Part shown: positions 1 through 12,034 of the stretch, in pieces
Layout of the letters: each line of letters opens with the position of its first letter
Position numbering within the stretch: position 1 is the first letter of the stretch
Assembly: GCF_964019385.1 (NCBI RefSeq)
Contig: NC_088644.1
Span: 21,469,559-21,533,558, forward strand
DNA length: 64,000 nt
Direction: 5' to 3'
Source: Sycon ciliatum
Lineage: Eukaryota; Porifera; Calcarea; Leucosolenida; Sycettidae
The notes under the pieces: generated by a model
Databases searched by the model: none
Told to the model about the DNA's origin: nothing
What the model saw: only the letters and a program-made list of their open reading frames with translations
Position numbers and translations under genes: made by a program

Positions 1-1
1 T

Positions 2-46
<45 letters not shown>
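1..46. repeat. (CT)n microsatellite
   Basis: The window opens in an almost pure CT dinucleotide tract that grades into CTTT-type units. It lies in intron sequence upstream of the first visible MTHFD1-type exon. Positions 47-408 hold no recognisable exon. Confidence 0.9.
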
Positions 47-47
<1 letters not shown>

Positions 48-408
48 CTCTTTCTCGTTGTGGTTCCAATTGATGTGTTACGTTTGTGCACTAAAAGTTT
101 CCTTACTCGGCGTACATGGGACTGCATCTCATCCGTAACTAGGAACTGTAACTTTGCACTCATATTCACAATATCACATACACGCACACTTGGTCACCCC
201 AGAGACCGTTACAGCTCAATGTAGCATACCGTATCATGCAGAGCCCATCTGGCTAGTGGAACAACCCGGATCAGTGGGTCCGGATACTAGAAGTTTGATT
301 GTTCTCGGAAGTAGTCCACAGGTGCTTTAGCTATGATGTCTCTGAACGGAAGCATAAGCCTCGATTGCTCTCTTGTTCTGTTCACTGTTGTACCTGTGCA
401 TTGTGTAG

Positions 409-2119
409 TTGCCTATTGCGGAGAAGATCGAAATAATTGCTCGTGAGATCTACGGTGCCGATGGCATCTCCCTGGAAGAGGAGGCCGCGCGTAAAGTGGA
501 GCTCTACACAAAGCAGGTTAGTTATCTGTGCTGTGTGCACAGTGTCAGATTTACTCGTGTGATGGCAATCTTCAGGCAACAGTGTTTTGTTCTTTGTGCA
601 CTCATCCATGCAGCATTAAGAAATCACAGATAGTCTTTTTCGTTCTTAACAATATCCTCGTAGGTAGAATTTGTTTAGGTTGAGTGTACCCAGGTTGAGT
701 GTTCGAACTGATGAATGGCTACGCACGTTGTGTGTAATATGAGTCTCCAGATCCGCAAAAAAAGGCACAGCGCCGTAAAGCCTGTAATCCAGCAGATCAT
801 CGTGCGAAACCTCAGTCGAAAACTGCTTCGCATTCCACTAACAAATACTTCAAAGTAGCACCCTGCATTACCATGCAGCGATTAGGTTGCTTCTCTGACA
901 TGCCTGAAGACCTGGTGATGCTGTGCGACGAGTTTGCTTGCGAGCTGTACAAGACATTCAAAGCTGATGGAAGCGATGAGTTGAGATACAAACTATTCAC
1001 CACCCATCCTGGAAGCAATTCCAGATGTTTAACTCCAACCAGTGACCCTCTTCGTCAGCACACTCTCTGTGGGCTGATTATCAAGCCATGGTCTGGCGCA
1101 ATCCTCCTCCCCCCCACCCCACGCACAGAACACTCGATTATGTAGCGTCCCAGTTCAGTTCTAAAATACAGCACTGTCCTGTTGTTCCCTTTGTATTTCT
1201 GCCCAGGGCTTCGCCAACCTGCCAATCTGCATGGCAAAGACCCATCTCTCGCTGTCCCATCAGCCAGAGCGTAAGGGCGCGCCGACCGGATTCACGCTGC
1301 CGATCAGAGATGTCCGTGCCAGTGTTGGTGCTGGATTCCTGTTCCCTCTTGTTGGAACTGTAAGTGATACGCTCCACTCGATCCAGACATGCACTTAGTC
1401 TTTGCACTGAACAGCCAACTATCAGCATAACCGTGTAGTCTTTGCACTGAACAGCCAACTATCAGCATAAACGTGTTATACAGCCAAGAGTACATCAACT
1501 ACAGTCGTGGCCAAAGAAATCCGACCCGTGAGCCAAAAGCAGCGCCAAAGCTCATGCGACCCCTGCGGCTCTGGGATGGATTTTTGGACCGTGCTTGATA
1601 TCATTGAAATGGAAATGCAGCGTTACTTTTGGCTCACGGGTCTGCTTTCTTTGGGCCTTTGACCACAACTGTAGGTTGTGCAGGCTCTGGGAGAGTCGGT
1701 GAGCCCAGCAAAGTTTGGTTTAGTTTATGTAGGTCACAATGACTCACCTTTGCTGCATCTCACTCCGGTGGAGTTGCATGCTCTGGTTATTCATGTGCCC
1801 TCGGTACAGCTTTTAATCTGTAGATTTGCATGTAGGCTGTTCAGTTGTGCACTATTCACATCAACTATTGAGTGTGTTGTGGAGAAGCCTATAGCATGGT
1901 TATTGTCATCTGGTGATGCCAGCCACCAACTGAACTAAATCTCACCAATTGCACATGCTGCTGCTGCTGATTATGTTGTTGTTTCAAATCTTTATTCTTA
2001 TTTCTCACGATTTGTCGTTGTTGTTCTAGATGACAACTATGCCAGGACTGCCAACCCGTCCGTGCTTCTACGATATCGATCTAAACGTGGAAACTGAAGA
2101 AGTGATCGGACTATTCTGA
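409..2119 (+). CDS. MTHFD1: Formate-tetrahydrofolate ligase (C1-THF synthase), 3' end, three exons
   Basis: ATP-dependent ligation of formate to tetrahydrofolate, giving 10-formyl-THF for one-carbon metabolism. Three terminal exons are visible: 409-516, 1207-1359 and 2030-2119, each flanked by AG acceptors and GT donors and all in phase 0. They encode a continuous FTHFS C-terminus: [17 protein letters not shown], then [35 protein letters not shown], and the ending [15 protein letters not shown] to GLF and stop. This matches the C-terminal blocks shared by trifunctional MTHFD1 and mitochondrial MTHFD1L; the part present cannot tell them apart. The gene starts outside the window to the left. 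Intron 2 (1360-2029) carries a 40-bp tandem duplication and a MITE. Downstream lies a convergent RPL13. Start codon not in window; the exon at 409 begins right after a splice acceptor. Confidence 0.95.
781..1020 (+). other. Open fragment in intron 1, probably transposon-derived
   Basis: An open frame around 873-1020 reads [20 protein letters not shown] followed by [20 protein letters not shown]. The pattern CDEF-x-CELY ... LRYKLF recurs, as I remember it, in repetitive elements of invertebrate genomes, but I cannot name the family. It lacks splice sites that would join it to the host gene, so it is read as a degraded insertion. Confidence 0.35.
1396..1475. repeat. 40-bp tandem duplication
   Basis: Two near-identical 40-bp units beginning TAGTCTTTGCACTGAACAGC start at 1396 and 1436, within the last MTHFD1-type intron. 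No coding content. Confidence 0.9.
1500..1673. mobile_element. Tc1/mariner-type MITE, copy 1
   Basis: A 174-bp foldback element flanked by TA. The left end reads CAGTCGTGGCCAAAGAAATC and the right end is its inverse (CCACAACTG-TA), with further inverted similarity inside around TTTTGGCTCACGGGTC. A TA target and CAGT ends are typical of Tc1/mariner non-autonomous elements. A second copy with the same ends and a different centre is at 42744-42898. Confidence 0.8.
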
Positions 2120-2587
2120 CACTCGCACATGGTCTCTTTGCTGGGAACTTCACTCTAGATTCAACAAATTTTCAAGCATGTCCCTCCCTCTAGGCGAAAA
2201 GTAAAACTTCTATAATTTGATATCATGTTTCCTTAGGTATAGCTGCGTCCGTGTTCGCTCAACATGGGTAGAATCCTTAGGCATCCAATTTTATCTTGAA
2301 ATTTCTTGGTTCGAAGAGTCATACAATCATGTACATATCTTACGACATGTTCGAGTGTGCTCCTGTACAAAGAGTCCCATGACTCTTTGGGTAAAGTACA
2401 GTACTTGTGAATGATTACAAGTATGTGTCCAGATGACCAGGTAACGGGCTTCTGTTCGAGTTACACACCCAAGGCCAAGACCAGCATTTCCATGGGGGCC
2501 GGAAGGCTTTTTAATTTCCAGCATCTGTTTGTGTTCTCATGGTGTCCAGGGAGTCAGCTTACCAAACTCCCTTGTGTGCACGTGACT
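2120..2587. other. Intergenic, 3' flank of MTHFD1-type gene
   Basis: No gene, RNA or repeat recognised. No canonical AATAAA was seen close to the stop codon. Confidence 0.5.
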
Positions 2588-2910
2588 GTACATTCTGATC
2601 TGGAGCTCCTATAAATTCTGTTGGGTGCAATTCTACAGCATGCTAGCAGGCCATTCCATATCAATGGCGGTTCTCCTCACTGAAAAAAACAAAGGTGCCA
2701 AATTACCAGTGCCGTATGTACATTCTGGGGGGGGGGGGGGGGGGGGGAGGGGGTCGATTCACATGGCTTCGCCAGTTGTGTGGATTAGACAGTTATCTGG
2801 CGCTTGTCTTGATCTGTTTCAATCAGAATCAGATCCGCTATCGTTGCTATAAAGAGAAAATCTGTGGGTGCACATCCAGTGCATTTGCTGATTTGTGTGC
2901 TTCTCTTGTG

Positions 2911-3102
2911 TACTGTAAAAGCAGAAATTTTCGGTAACTTCGGTGCCGACAATTTCAGTACTACCGGTACTGTATACATTTAGTACTAGTACACTTGCCT
3001 GGAAAACGGGTTTTACCGAAAATTTCCCTCTACCGAACCGCCGATTTTGGATTTTGGAATACCGAAAATATTACACCGCCGAAAATTTCTGCTTTTACAG
3101 TA
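2911..3102. mobile_element. MITE, TACTGTAAAAGC family, copy 1
   Basis: A 192-bp inverted-repeat element whose ends are TACTGTAAAAGCAGAAATTT and its complement. The interior repeats the words TTTTCGGTA and TACCGAAAAT on both arms. Related copies are at 47543-47753, 56499-56710 and, more distantly, 38158-38379. The TA ends suggest TA target duplication. Confidence 0.8.
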
Positions 3103-3218
3103 CATTCTGATCTGGAGCTCTATAAATTCTGTTGGGTGCAATTCTACAGCATGCTAGCAGGCCTTTCCACATCAATGACGGTTCTCCTCACTGAAAAAAA
3201 AAACAAAGGTGCCAAATA

Positions 3219-3555
3219 GGCCTTATGCACATTGTACAGATGCACGAAATCCCGTAGAATCCCGTAGACCCGGTTGGGTGTTGAATGTGCAGGACCCTAT
3301 TGTGTTTACTGCTATTTCCACTATGAAATGGGCCATGAAGGCATTTCATACGAAATCTTTTTCCGGCAGAGATCTAGCTAGTCGTTAGTTCAATCCCAAA
3401 GTGAAGAAGGCTTGAAAAGTGATCGTTTGCCATGAATTGTGAGGCTAAATGGGTCAAACGCGCATGTATAGCAAACAATGAACACCCAACCGGGTATGTA
3501 CACACCTACGGCCATAGTACAGAACTTCGTACATCTGTACAATGTGCATAAGGAC
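3219..3555. mobile_element. MITE with CCTTATGCACATTGTACAGA ends
   Basis: Inverted ends of about 26 bp (left at 3221, right ending 3553) bound a 335-bp element. Secondary inverted blocks inside carry CCCGGTTGGGTGTT and its complement AACACCCAACCGGG near the right end. It interrupts the second copy of the local duplication. No coding capacity. Confidence 0.75.
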
Positions 3556-4018
3556 TATTACCAGTGCCGTATGTAACTCTGAACTGAACGGGAAAATACT
3601 ACGGAAGGTACTTGGCGAAAGTTTGGGGCAGTTCAAGACATGTTAGGAATGATATTAGATCAAGGAGGCTGCAGTCAGCACCACAATTTTATTTCCCAAA
3701 ATTTGCATGTTATGTAGAATCCACATAATTATGCTCCCTAGACTCTGCAGTCTGCACACTCACTCCTACAAAGCACCTCATGATCAGGCTCCCAAGCTTT
3801 GACGGGCCCATACAATGATTAGATTGAGCCTGCTGGGTTGCATCCCTGGGCCTTCTCCACATGCACTACACTGTCTACAGGTCTCATTACTTCTATCCGA
3901 TATGCACTGTGCACCCTGAATCAACAAGAGTGCAGTCTGCCATCACACGCAGCTACCAAGAAAGTCCTTTTCAATTGTTTATTCGGACGAGAGTGTAGAT
4001 GGTAAAGGTTATCCAGGT
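3556..4018. other. Intergenic, 3' flank of RPL13
   Basis: About 460 bp with no recognised gene apart from the RPL13 polyadenylation signal. It ends where the RPL13 stop codon begins. Confidence 0.4.
3978..3983 (-). terminator. Polyadenylation signal of RPL13
   Basis: The complement reads AATAAA about 36 bp past the RPL13 stop codon on the minus strand, the usual distance for a compact ribosomal-protein gene. Confidence 0.7.
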
Positions 4019-5595
4019 TTACTTCTTCTTCAGCACATCAGCCTCTGCAGCCTCACGGGCACGCTTCTCACGGACACCGACAAGACGAGCATTGGCACGA
4101 GCAATACGCATGGAGCGGAAGACGGAGGTGGTCTTCTCCTCGTCAGTGATGGCACGGGCCTTGATGGTTGGGTGCACCTGTCGGATGGGCAGGATGGGTC
4201 CAGCCAACTGGGAAGCAACCTTCAGCTCAGCAGCCTGAGAGAGCAAATAGATAGAAAACAAGTGAAATTACAATTTAGATGACACACACAGTGCAGTAAG
4301 TGAAACAGACAAAACAGCATAGCTGTTAGCAAGGATAAGCTCTTTGTCAGGAGAGTACAAATGTACAAGCACGACTTTCAGCCGCTGTCTTTTTAGCAAC
4401 CGATGGAAGTGATAAAAATTGCACATGTCCCAGATATGCAACAAAGTAATAAAGGCAGCACTACAGAAGAAAAAGAGTTTAAAATGCACACAACAGTTCA
4501 ACGATACACTGCTAGAATACAACAAAGGAATATATCCAAAGAACAGCATCGATGTCATATCCACAGTGAGCACCAAAACAATAATTCAAACTTACATCGC
4601 TGTCACCACGCTTAGGCTTGCTCAACTTGCGTGGGAAGACGATCAACTTGGATCTGTACTCCTTAAGGCGCTGTACATTGGCCTGGAGAGACTCTGAGGA
4701 TCGGTTGCGGCGTCTGTGGTCAACAGTGATGCCAATGGTGGGAGCAACCTTGCGGGAGATGCCAGCAGCCTGAATACAAACAATGCACACAACACAGAGA
4801 GCAAAGCACGCCAAAAGGCATATCATACCGTGACTTTGATGTTCAACGTAAACCAACACGTACATTTGGCTAGAAGTACAAGCCGGCAAACACTAAGACT
4901 ACAGCGAATAAGCCTAGGAATTGTTCGATATTGATATTCCAAAACATACAATGTTTGCAATCTATCTATCCTACTGGTAATGAGTGCATGAAGCTTACTG
5001 CCAGCAACAGCTCAACTACAGAAGCTTCGTGCATGATAACGCTGCGACGCACGATGTCTACACTGCTCACCGCACAGCAACAACAGTGGAGGGTTGGCCT
5101 GGTCCACTTAATTAATGATTGCGTACCACGATTATCTTGCAGGGCACGTGTAACGCTACATTTTCACTATTCACTCATGTGCCATGTCCTGTTGTTGAAA
5201 TGTGTCAAAATGTTTTGTTCACAAAATAAATATTTTGTGGGTTTCTCATCGACAACGTTTGGTAACTGGTATTTTCAAATGATGTCCACAGCCAGCTTGT
5301 GATTTTCAGCAGCTCACTACGTCGACTATGACCAAAGCATAGCACACATGAAACACACCTTCAGCTCCTCCAAAGTGAAGCCACGGCCAGCTCTGACTTT
5401 CGTGTTGTACTTGAAAGTCTGGCAACGTACGACAGGGCGCAGAGATCCAGCAACAGGCCTTGGGGCAACCCTCAGTGCCTTCTTCTCACGAGCCTGGCGT
5501 CTACGGCTCTTACGGCCGGGTTGGTCAAACCAGCATTTAACCCGCTTGTCCCAATCCTTATGGAAATGGGCATTTGGGATGATATTATTCACCAT
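4019..5595 (-). CDS. RPL13: 60S ribosomal protein L13 (eL13), three coding exons
   Basis: Structural protein of the large ribosomal subunit. Coding exons on the minus strand are 5359-5595 (79 codons), 4596-4769 (58) and 4019-4234 (71 plus stop); all junctions are GT-AG and phase 0, giving 208 aa against about 211 in human. Visible family blocks: [20 protein letters not shown] near the N-terminus, [12 protein letters not shown] at residues 68-79, [20 protein letters not shown] in exon 2, [20 protein letters not shown] and the final KKK. The N-terminus is slightly shorter than the human MAPSRNG start; the ATG at 5595 follows a splice acceptor and 18 nt of 5'UTR. Its promoter is divergent with TMX3. 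I looked for C/D-box snoRNAs in the introns and saw no convincing one. Confidence 0.97.
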
Positions 5596-5766
5596 CTTGC
5601 CGGTTTATTGCTGCTGAACAAAGATATTGAAGATATCGCACCAAACCAAACCCAAGTTACCTTCAAATCCACAGGAACCACCTCCAATACATCCAAGCTA
5701 TGAACTAACAGCTGCAGAAAGCTACAGTTCGTCCTCCAAAAAGATTTCTCGCCAAAACAAACTCAC

Positions 5767-5800
5767 CTCGTCCACCTGCAGAAGGGACGCTGAGAAAGAG
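5767..5800 (-). promoter_or_regulatory. RPL13 non-coding first exon with 5'TOP start
   Basis: The minus strand reads CTTTCTCAGCGTCCC (5786-5800) and ends GGACGAG before a GTGAGT donor at 5766. A pyrimidine-rich cap region is the hallmark of TOP mRNAs, whose translation is controlled by mTOR/LARP1. The 5'UTR intron would run 5614-5766, its acceptor TGTTCAG lying 18 nt before the ATG. Confidence 0.65.
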
Positions 5801-6224
5801 ATCGATCGGGAAGATGGCCGTCGTACTTCAGGACGCATGCGCGAGGGCCCTTGTCCGAGCGGGTTCAAAAGTAATCGCTCTCAAAAACGCGTTTCTGGAG
5901 AAATGAGCATGCGGAAAATGCTCCCATGTGCTGCAGAATGGAGAACCACCAAGCATGTGCCTCTGCTGTACATGATGTCATTCATTTGATGAGATTTGTT
6001 TGGTTTTTTGGTTTGAGTGGCTCGTTCGCCGGATGTGACTCTTGACTTGAAGTTGGGCAGAGATTCTCAATGAGTGTTTCGTGTTTGGACTTTTCACGTC
6101 TTGATCATATCAGCAAGAATGGTTTTCTGCATGTAGCTCGTCGTTTCTTTGTCATTATAGAGAGAGAAGGCAGTAAAGGATTCGTTGGTAGCGAAGTGTG
6201 TTAGTTTTCGAGCAGTCTGTGAAA
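5801..6224. promoter_or_regulatory. Divergent promoter region RPL13/TMX3
   Basis: About 420 bp between the presumed RPL13 transcription start and the TMX3 start codon. No TATA box stands out. A short frame on the plus strand opens at GGAAGATGGCCGTCGTACTT (ATG about 5813) but stops within some 30 codons, so it is not called. Confidence 0.5.
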
Positions 6225-6566
6225 ATGGATAATCGTTTCGTTCTCCTAAGTTTGTGTAAGCAAATCCGAAGACTAGGGTATTTGTGTTCGAATTGTTTTG
6301 TGACTACTACCTCAACTTCCATCTTAGGATGAGGTGGTAGCCGGGTATGGGGTTGGGTCTAGATCATATTGTTTTTCTCTCTTTTTCTGTAGTGGTTTGT
6401 GTCGCATCCGGAAAAGTCATCGACTTGGACGAAAGGTAATTTGTTGAACATTTTGATGTTGGCTTCTCGAATGGTTTTTGGAACAGGTGAAGATTACCTT
6501 TCTTTGTTTGTATGCTATCTAAACAAAGAGTGCATTCCTTCTCGACTAGAAGCATCAGCATCTTCA

Positions 6567-6632
<66 letters not shown>

Positions 6633-6715
6633 GCACACACACACCACACACACACACGCACACACGCACACACACCACACACACACACGTACACACACAC
6701 GCACACACACACACC

Positions 6716-6755
<40 letters not shown>

Positions 6756-9700
6756 CTATGTACAACTGCCACAAAATGGCCACGTCGCTCCCAGAAGCCG
6801 GAGACAACAGCGAGAAAGGAACAGAAACAAGGAGAGTAATTGTCATTTATTGAGGTGAAAGGGGACCGTTCTACACACAGTGTTTCTGTCTTCGGTGGCG
6901 GGTGAGGTCCTGCGGGCGGGAGAATCGTTCGCTACATAGGCTGCATTGAATGGGCAGATTAGTCCTCTGGCCCTTTTGCAGTCGTTTGCCTCGAGTACAA
7001 TTATGGCGGTTAAAACGAGCCTGACTCTTCATGCAGCGATCACAGGTCGAGCAATGGTGCTGGCAGCAGTCCGAATTCAGGCTGCATCTCGTTGGAACAG
7101 CTGGTATTTCGTCAGATGTCTGACGCTCCACACAACGATGAACTGCAAAACCGCCAGCACTTTGAAACCTGCGGTCACAAACTCCACAGTGACAGGCCCC
7201 AGGCTGCTGGGCAACAGGTAAGGACCGTACAGCTGAGCACTTGTGACGGTGAATCCCACGAGCAGTGAATGATCGGTTGCAAACCTTGCAGGTGACTTTG
7301 TTGTTATTGCACTCCACGAGATCATCCGGAGTCTTGGCAATTGCCTCGCGCCATGCTGGGTGATCCTGGGCCAAAGTGAGCCAGTCTGCTATGCCACCGA
7401 AACGAAGATCACGTGCGACGAGGTCTTTCCATCGCAGTCGTGGCCCACAGGCTGGGCGTGGATCTGAGAAGAAGCTAAACAGTATCAGCTTCGGAAGCCG
7501 GTTGTCTGGCATTCTGGCGACATGCCCAAGCCACTGCAGACGGCGGTGTCTGACGGTATCAGATGGCAGTGCCATATCACCCCAGCGTCTTCGCACCTCC
7601 TGGTTGTTGACATGCTGCAGCTGTTGATTGAGCCGGGTGGAAGTTGTTGATGGCAACCATGTCTCTCTTCAGCGAAGTCCAGCACTCACAGGCATAGAGC
7701 AATGTGGACAGAACGCTAACATCGTAAAGATGGCGCTTGGTGGCGATGGAAAGGTTTCGGTCAAGAAAGACACGGCGCATAAGGTCGAAAGCTGCCACTG
7801 CCTTACCGAGTCTTCTGGCCACATCTGCAGATGAGCGGGTGTCAGCAGTTATCACAGAGCCAAGATACACGAAGGAATTGACACTTTCGATCTCCTCCGG
7901 ACCAACAAAGAGCGGAAGGCGGTCAGCACATGATAAATTTGCACCAACGGCCATGAACTTGGTCTTCGCTGTATTCAGAGTCAAGCCGAAGGAAGAAGCA
8001 ACGTTGCTGAACAGCTCCAAAGCCAATTGAGCTGACTCACGGGATGGTGCAAGTAGTGCTGCATCATCCGCAAACTCCAGGTCGTTGACCGATGTCGTGC
8101 CAGTTTGACGGGTTCGCTTGGGAAATAGATTGCCACTTCCATGGATTGAAGATATCAGGGACACACCGTTAACACCAGCTGCTGCTATAGCTGAACGCCA
8201 TGTTTCCAACACAAGACCAAAGTACAGGTTAAACAACAGTGGGGCCATAACGCACCCTTGCCGCAAACCATTCTCAACCGAGATGCTCCCAGACACATCA
8301 CCATCAACCGCATGCGGGCTGCTGTTCGGGTTGACACACACACATACACACACACACACATTACTTGCTTGAACACAGTCCATTTGGAGAGTCCAAATGA
8401 TTATGTGCATTTTCTGTTTCTATTGTGTGTAGATTAAATGATGAAAAGGTCTATAAGCATGGAGGCTCATGGATTGTCATGGTAGGTAGTTAATACTTAG
8501 TAGTCCTCCGAAGTATTGTAAATTAAAATTGCGAATGGCTACTTTGCTGAATGATCACCTGCTCATGGATTGTCATGGTAGGTAGTTAATAGTCCTCCGA
8601 AGTATTGTAAATTTAAATTACGAATATCTACCTTGCCGAATGATCACCTGTTCTGTCAGAGTTCTAGTGTTGACGTGTCATGTGGAGAGTTGAAGTGCCA
8701 GTGTGTCATGTGGAGAGTTGAAGTGCCAGTGTGTCATGTGGAGAGTTGAAGTGCCAGTGTGTCCTGCAGAGAGTTCTAGTCGGTAGTGTCAGTAGTGTCT
8801 TGCACACGCAGCCAGTATCCACATGATAATGCTAAGTCTGCACCAGCCACCATAACAAATCCCACGAGTATGTAAATGCTCCCACCCACATATCACTGCG
8901 GACCACACATCGGTTAAATCCCGATTCCGCGGCCGCATTTTTCCGTGAATTTTGGCTATTTACCCCCCCCCCCCCCCCCCTACGTTTTCTGTGATTTTTG
9001 AATTTTTTTGCGCTGCACACCAGTGTTGGGGTTGTGAGTTGTTCACGTCACATACTGGTACTCTTGCGTATATGTAGGGCACTCCCTAGCATACAGTTTA
9101 CACATTTATTTGATCCTGTCTTGTGAATGTGAACACGTGGCAGCGGCAGTAGTGCTACGGGGCTATCGTGTTAGACGTTTTGAACTGATATGGCTGCTGT
9201 CTTGTTAGCTGTGGTTGTACTTTTAGATCACCCACCCTGCTGCTGGCGTCTGTATTCTTGTTTGTTTTCTGCTGCTTGCAGTTCTACGCGCCGTGGTGTG
9301 CATACTGTGAGAAGATGAAGCCGGCATGGGAAGCGACGGCAAAGCACCTAGCTCCTACACCTGTCCACGTGGCGAGAGTGGACCTGACCAAGTACCCCTG
9401 TATGCTATGCTATGCTTAGAACTAGACAGTGATGCAAACCAGGGAGTAGTAAAAATACTGGTATTTTACTACTCCCTGATGCTAGCCAATGTTCTTGTTT
9501 CATAATTGCAGTGTGTTGTGGACTATTTTTGAACTAAGATGCACTGGTATAGGAACTTGGCTGGTTTTCATCACCTGCTGCTTTGGATCACCTTGACAAT
9601 TCCAAATATCCCCAGCATCCAGTGATGGACATAGTTTTGCATGGAAAATTCCATCCGCACGATAATGTTTATGCCCAAGTGTGCATCATGGTGAAAAGTT

Positions 9701-11522
9701 AAAACTCCAACACACCCGTTATCCCATTTTTCCACAGTCTCAACAATCATGCAGTGTGTTCCAACAGTCTCAACAACCATGCAGTGTGTTCCCACAGTCT
9801 CAACAATCATGCAGTGTGTTCCCACGACTGTTACGTGTTACCTGCCCTTGAACGCCTATTGTTGTTGGTTTGTGCTTTCATCACAGCTGTGGGTGAACAT
9901 CACAAAGTGGAAGGTATGCCAACTATAAAGATGTGAGTTCGGGGGTTGATGTTCAGCACTAGAACTGCACTTTATACCATGCTGACACTTGTAACACCAC
10001 CAGTGTGACAGGACAGCCTCTTTTACGGGCAAAATAAACACACCATTGCGACACTCTCACATTTAACTTGTCACGCCACCATTGCGACACTCTCACACCA
10101 TGGTCACAGTTATACTCTATTAGTATTAGTACTGATTCTGTGCATCTCTGTTCTCATTGGGCCTGGTTTAAATCTGGCTTTGGATCATTTATTTTTCATT
10201 GCTCTCAGGTTCGGCCTCATTTTCTCTGTGTTGCGCTTACGAGTCCATAAAGCAAGAATCACTTCTGTCCGCAGATCGAGTCTGTTCTCATTGATGCAGT
10301 TGAGCAGATCCTCATACAGAGCCGATGCGGTTGGCAAGCAAAAGCACAGCAGCACTGATGTCATGATAGCTTACTAGTAGCGCATGTGCCAGTGTGGAAT
10401 ACAACCTAGTGCTGCACAACTAGCAGTACTAGGCAGTTCTTCACTCCTGTTTAGTTCAGTACTGAGCGTCTATGGCGTGCTACCTTGTTGGGCCACTCAC
10501 CAGTCGTCGCTGCCCTGATTTTGCTTTCTGTCTTGCTAGGTTCCACGATGGTGAAGTGTTTGACTACGATGGAAAGAGAGATTCTGAGTCCATTCTGGAG
10601 TTTGTCCGGCGTGTCATGAAGTGAGTCTTGCTGCCAGGTGTCTTGTTATTGATACAAGGAGAGGTGCATCTCACATTCTACTCCAATCCTCCCTTTCTCC
10701 TCTGGAATATCTCTGACGGTTCTGGCTGACTTCTTCCAGTTATTCACTGATTACAGCCCTACCCCGACTATCCGAATACTCGTACATGTACCTTGAGTAT
10801 CCAATGCAAAGCCTGCCGGTACATTTTGTACATCACACTGTACAATTTTGCCTTGGCAGGCAGTCCTGCAGGTAGTCTTGTGCCCGCAAGTTGTGGGTTT
10901 TCGGGTTCTATTGGATGAATCACTGTGTATTCACTGGGGATATAATATTGTATGGATTAGAAGCACTCCTGTTGTTGAAAACAAGTACCATCGGCCCTTT
11001 GGTGTTCCTTTTGAAGAGGTTTGGCTGTAGGTACTACCACACCTGCTCTAATTGCTAGGAATAAGGGTACACATTGAACTAGAGACAATATCTGGGTATC
11101 ACCCTCTGAATATAAGACTGATTTAGATTATGTGTGGATTGCTGGAACACACCTTCAAAACATCCTGTCCGGATGTGTTCGGATACCCGGGCCGGGATAG
11201 GACAGTACCGAATAATCATTGCCATTATCTTAGATAAGCTGTATGGAGAAATATCTTACGTCTGGTATGTGTCGTGTGTTTGATCTTTTGGTTCACGTTA
11301 GTCCTCCTGTCGGTAGTGTGGCTAACCTACCATCATTGAAATCTGTGGAGAAGTCGCAGGAAGTGTTCTTCATATTGTCCTTCAGTGCTGGCAGGAGCTC
11401 CCAACTCAGGGTAAGGTCACATCAAATTATGATTGTGGCTCCCACGATTTTGGTGGTCTCTTGTCTCTCTTTCTGTCTCTCTCCCTCTCTCTTCTCTGTG
11501 TCTCTCCGTCTCCGTCTCTGTC

Positions 11523-11603
<81 letters not shown>

Positions 11604-11956
11604 GGCTGTCTCCGTCTCTCTCTCCCTTTCTCTTTCTCTATCCCCCTTCCAGTTACCAGAATATGGCAGATGGTATGCTGATTGACACTCTGGCTTCTGT
11701 TCCTTGTTCTTTTCCCATCTCGTCTCAGACGCGATACCAGAAGGTGGCCAGCAACATGCGTATGCAAGCAAACTTTTTTGAGACATCCTCGAAGGATGTA
11801 CACGAGGTATGGGTGCATTAGCTTGATGGCAAATCTGCTTCCCATATGATCTGTTGTTTGCTGCACATGGCTATGCTGCCAATTGTAATGCATGCGCTAC
11901 ACTCTCATGTGGCTACTGTCTACATCTTAACACAGCACATTTCCAGTGTATTACAG

Positions 11957-12034
<78 letters not shown>

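Larger units (their letters stand above)
2588..3576. repeat. Direct duplication of a 115-bp block, split by nested MITEs
   Basis: The block at 2588-2702 (starting TACATTCTGATCTGGAGCTC, ending AAAGGTGCCAAAT) recurs at 3101-3218 with few differences. The sequence that follows copy 1 (TACCAGTGCCGTATGTA, about 2703) follows copy 2 only after a 335-bp insertion (about 3558). A 21-base G tract (2727-2747) sits next to copy 1. Confidence 0.85.

Noticed and set aside
4235..5358. Possible intronic snoRNA in RPL13
   Set aside because: Vertebrate RPL13 hosts one, but no C box and D box pair with a closing stem was found on the host strand.
5627..5989. 120-codon frame between RPL13 and TMX3
   Set aside because: It overlaps the RPL13 5'UTR intron and exon, has no familiar motif and skewed composition.
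6399..6846. Long His-Thr and Cys-Val frames over the CA repeat
   Set aside because: They are translations of a dinucleotide tract; same for 11427-11893, 14040-14255, 16985-17336, 36368-36600 and 62966-63309.
8673..8760. CRISPR-like repeat array
   Set aside because: Direct repeats have no spacers; it is a minisatellite. No CRISPR array or cas gene occurs in the window.
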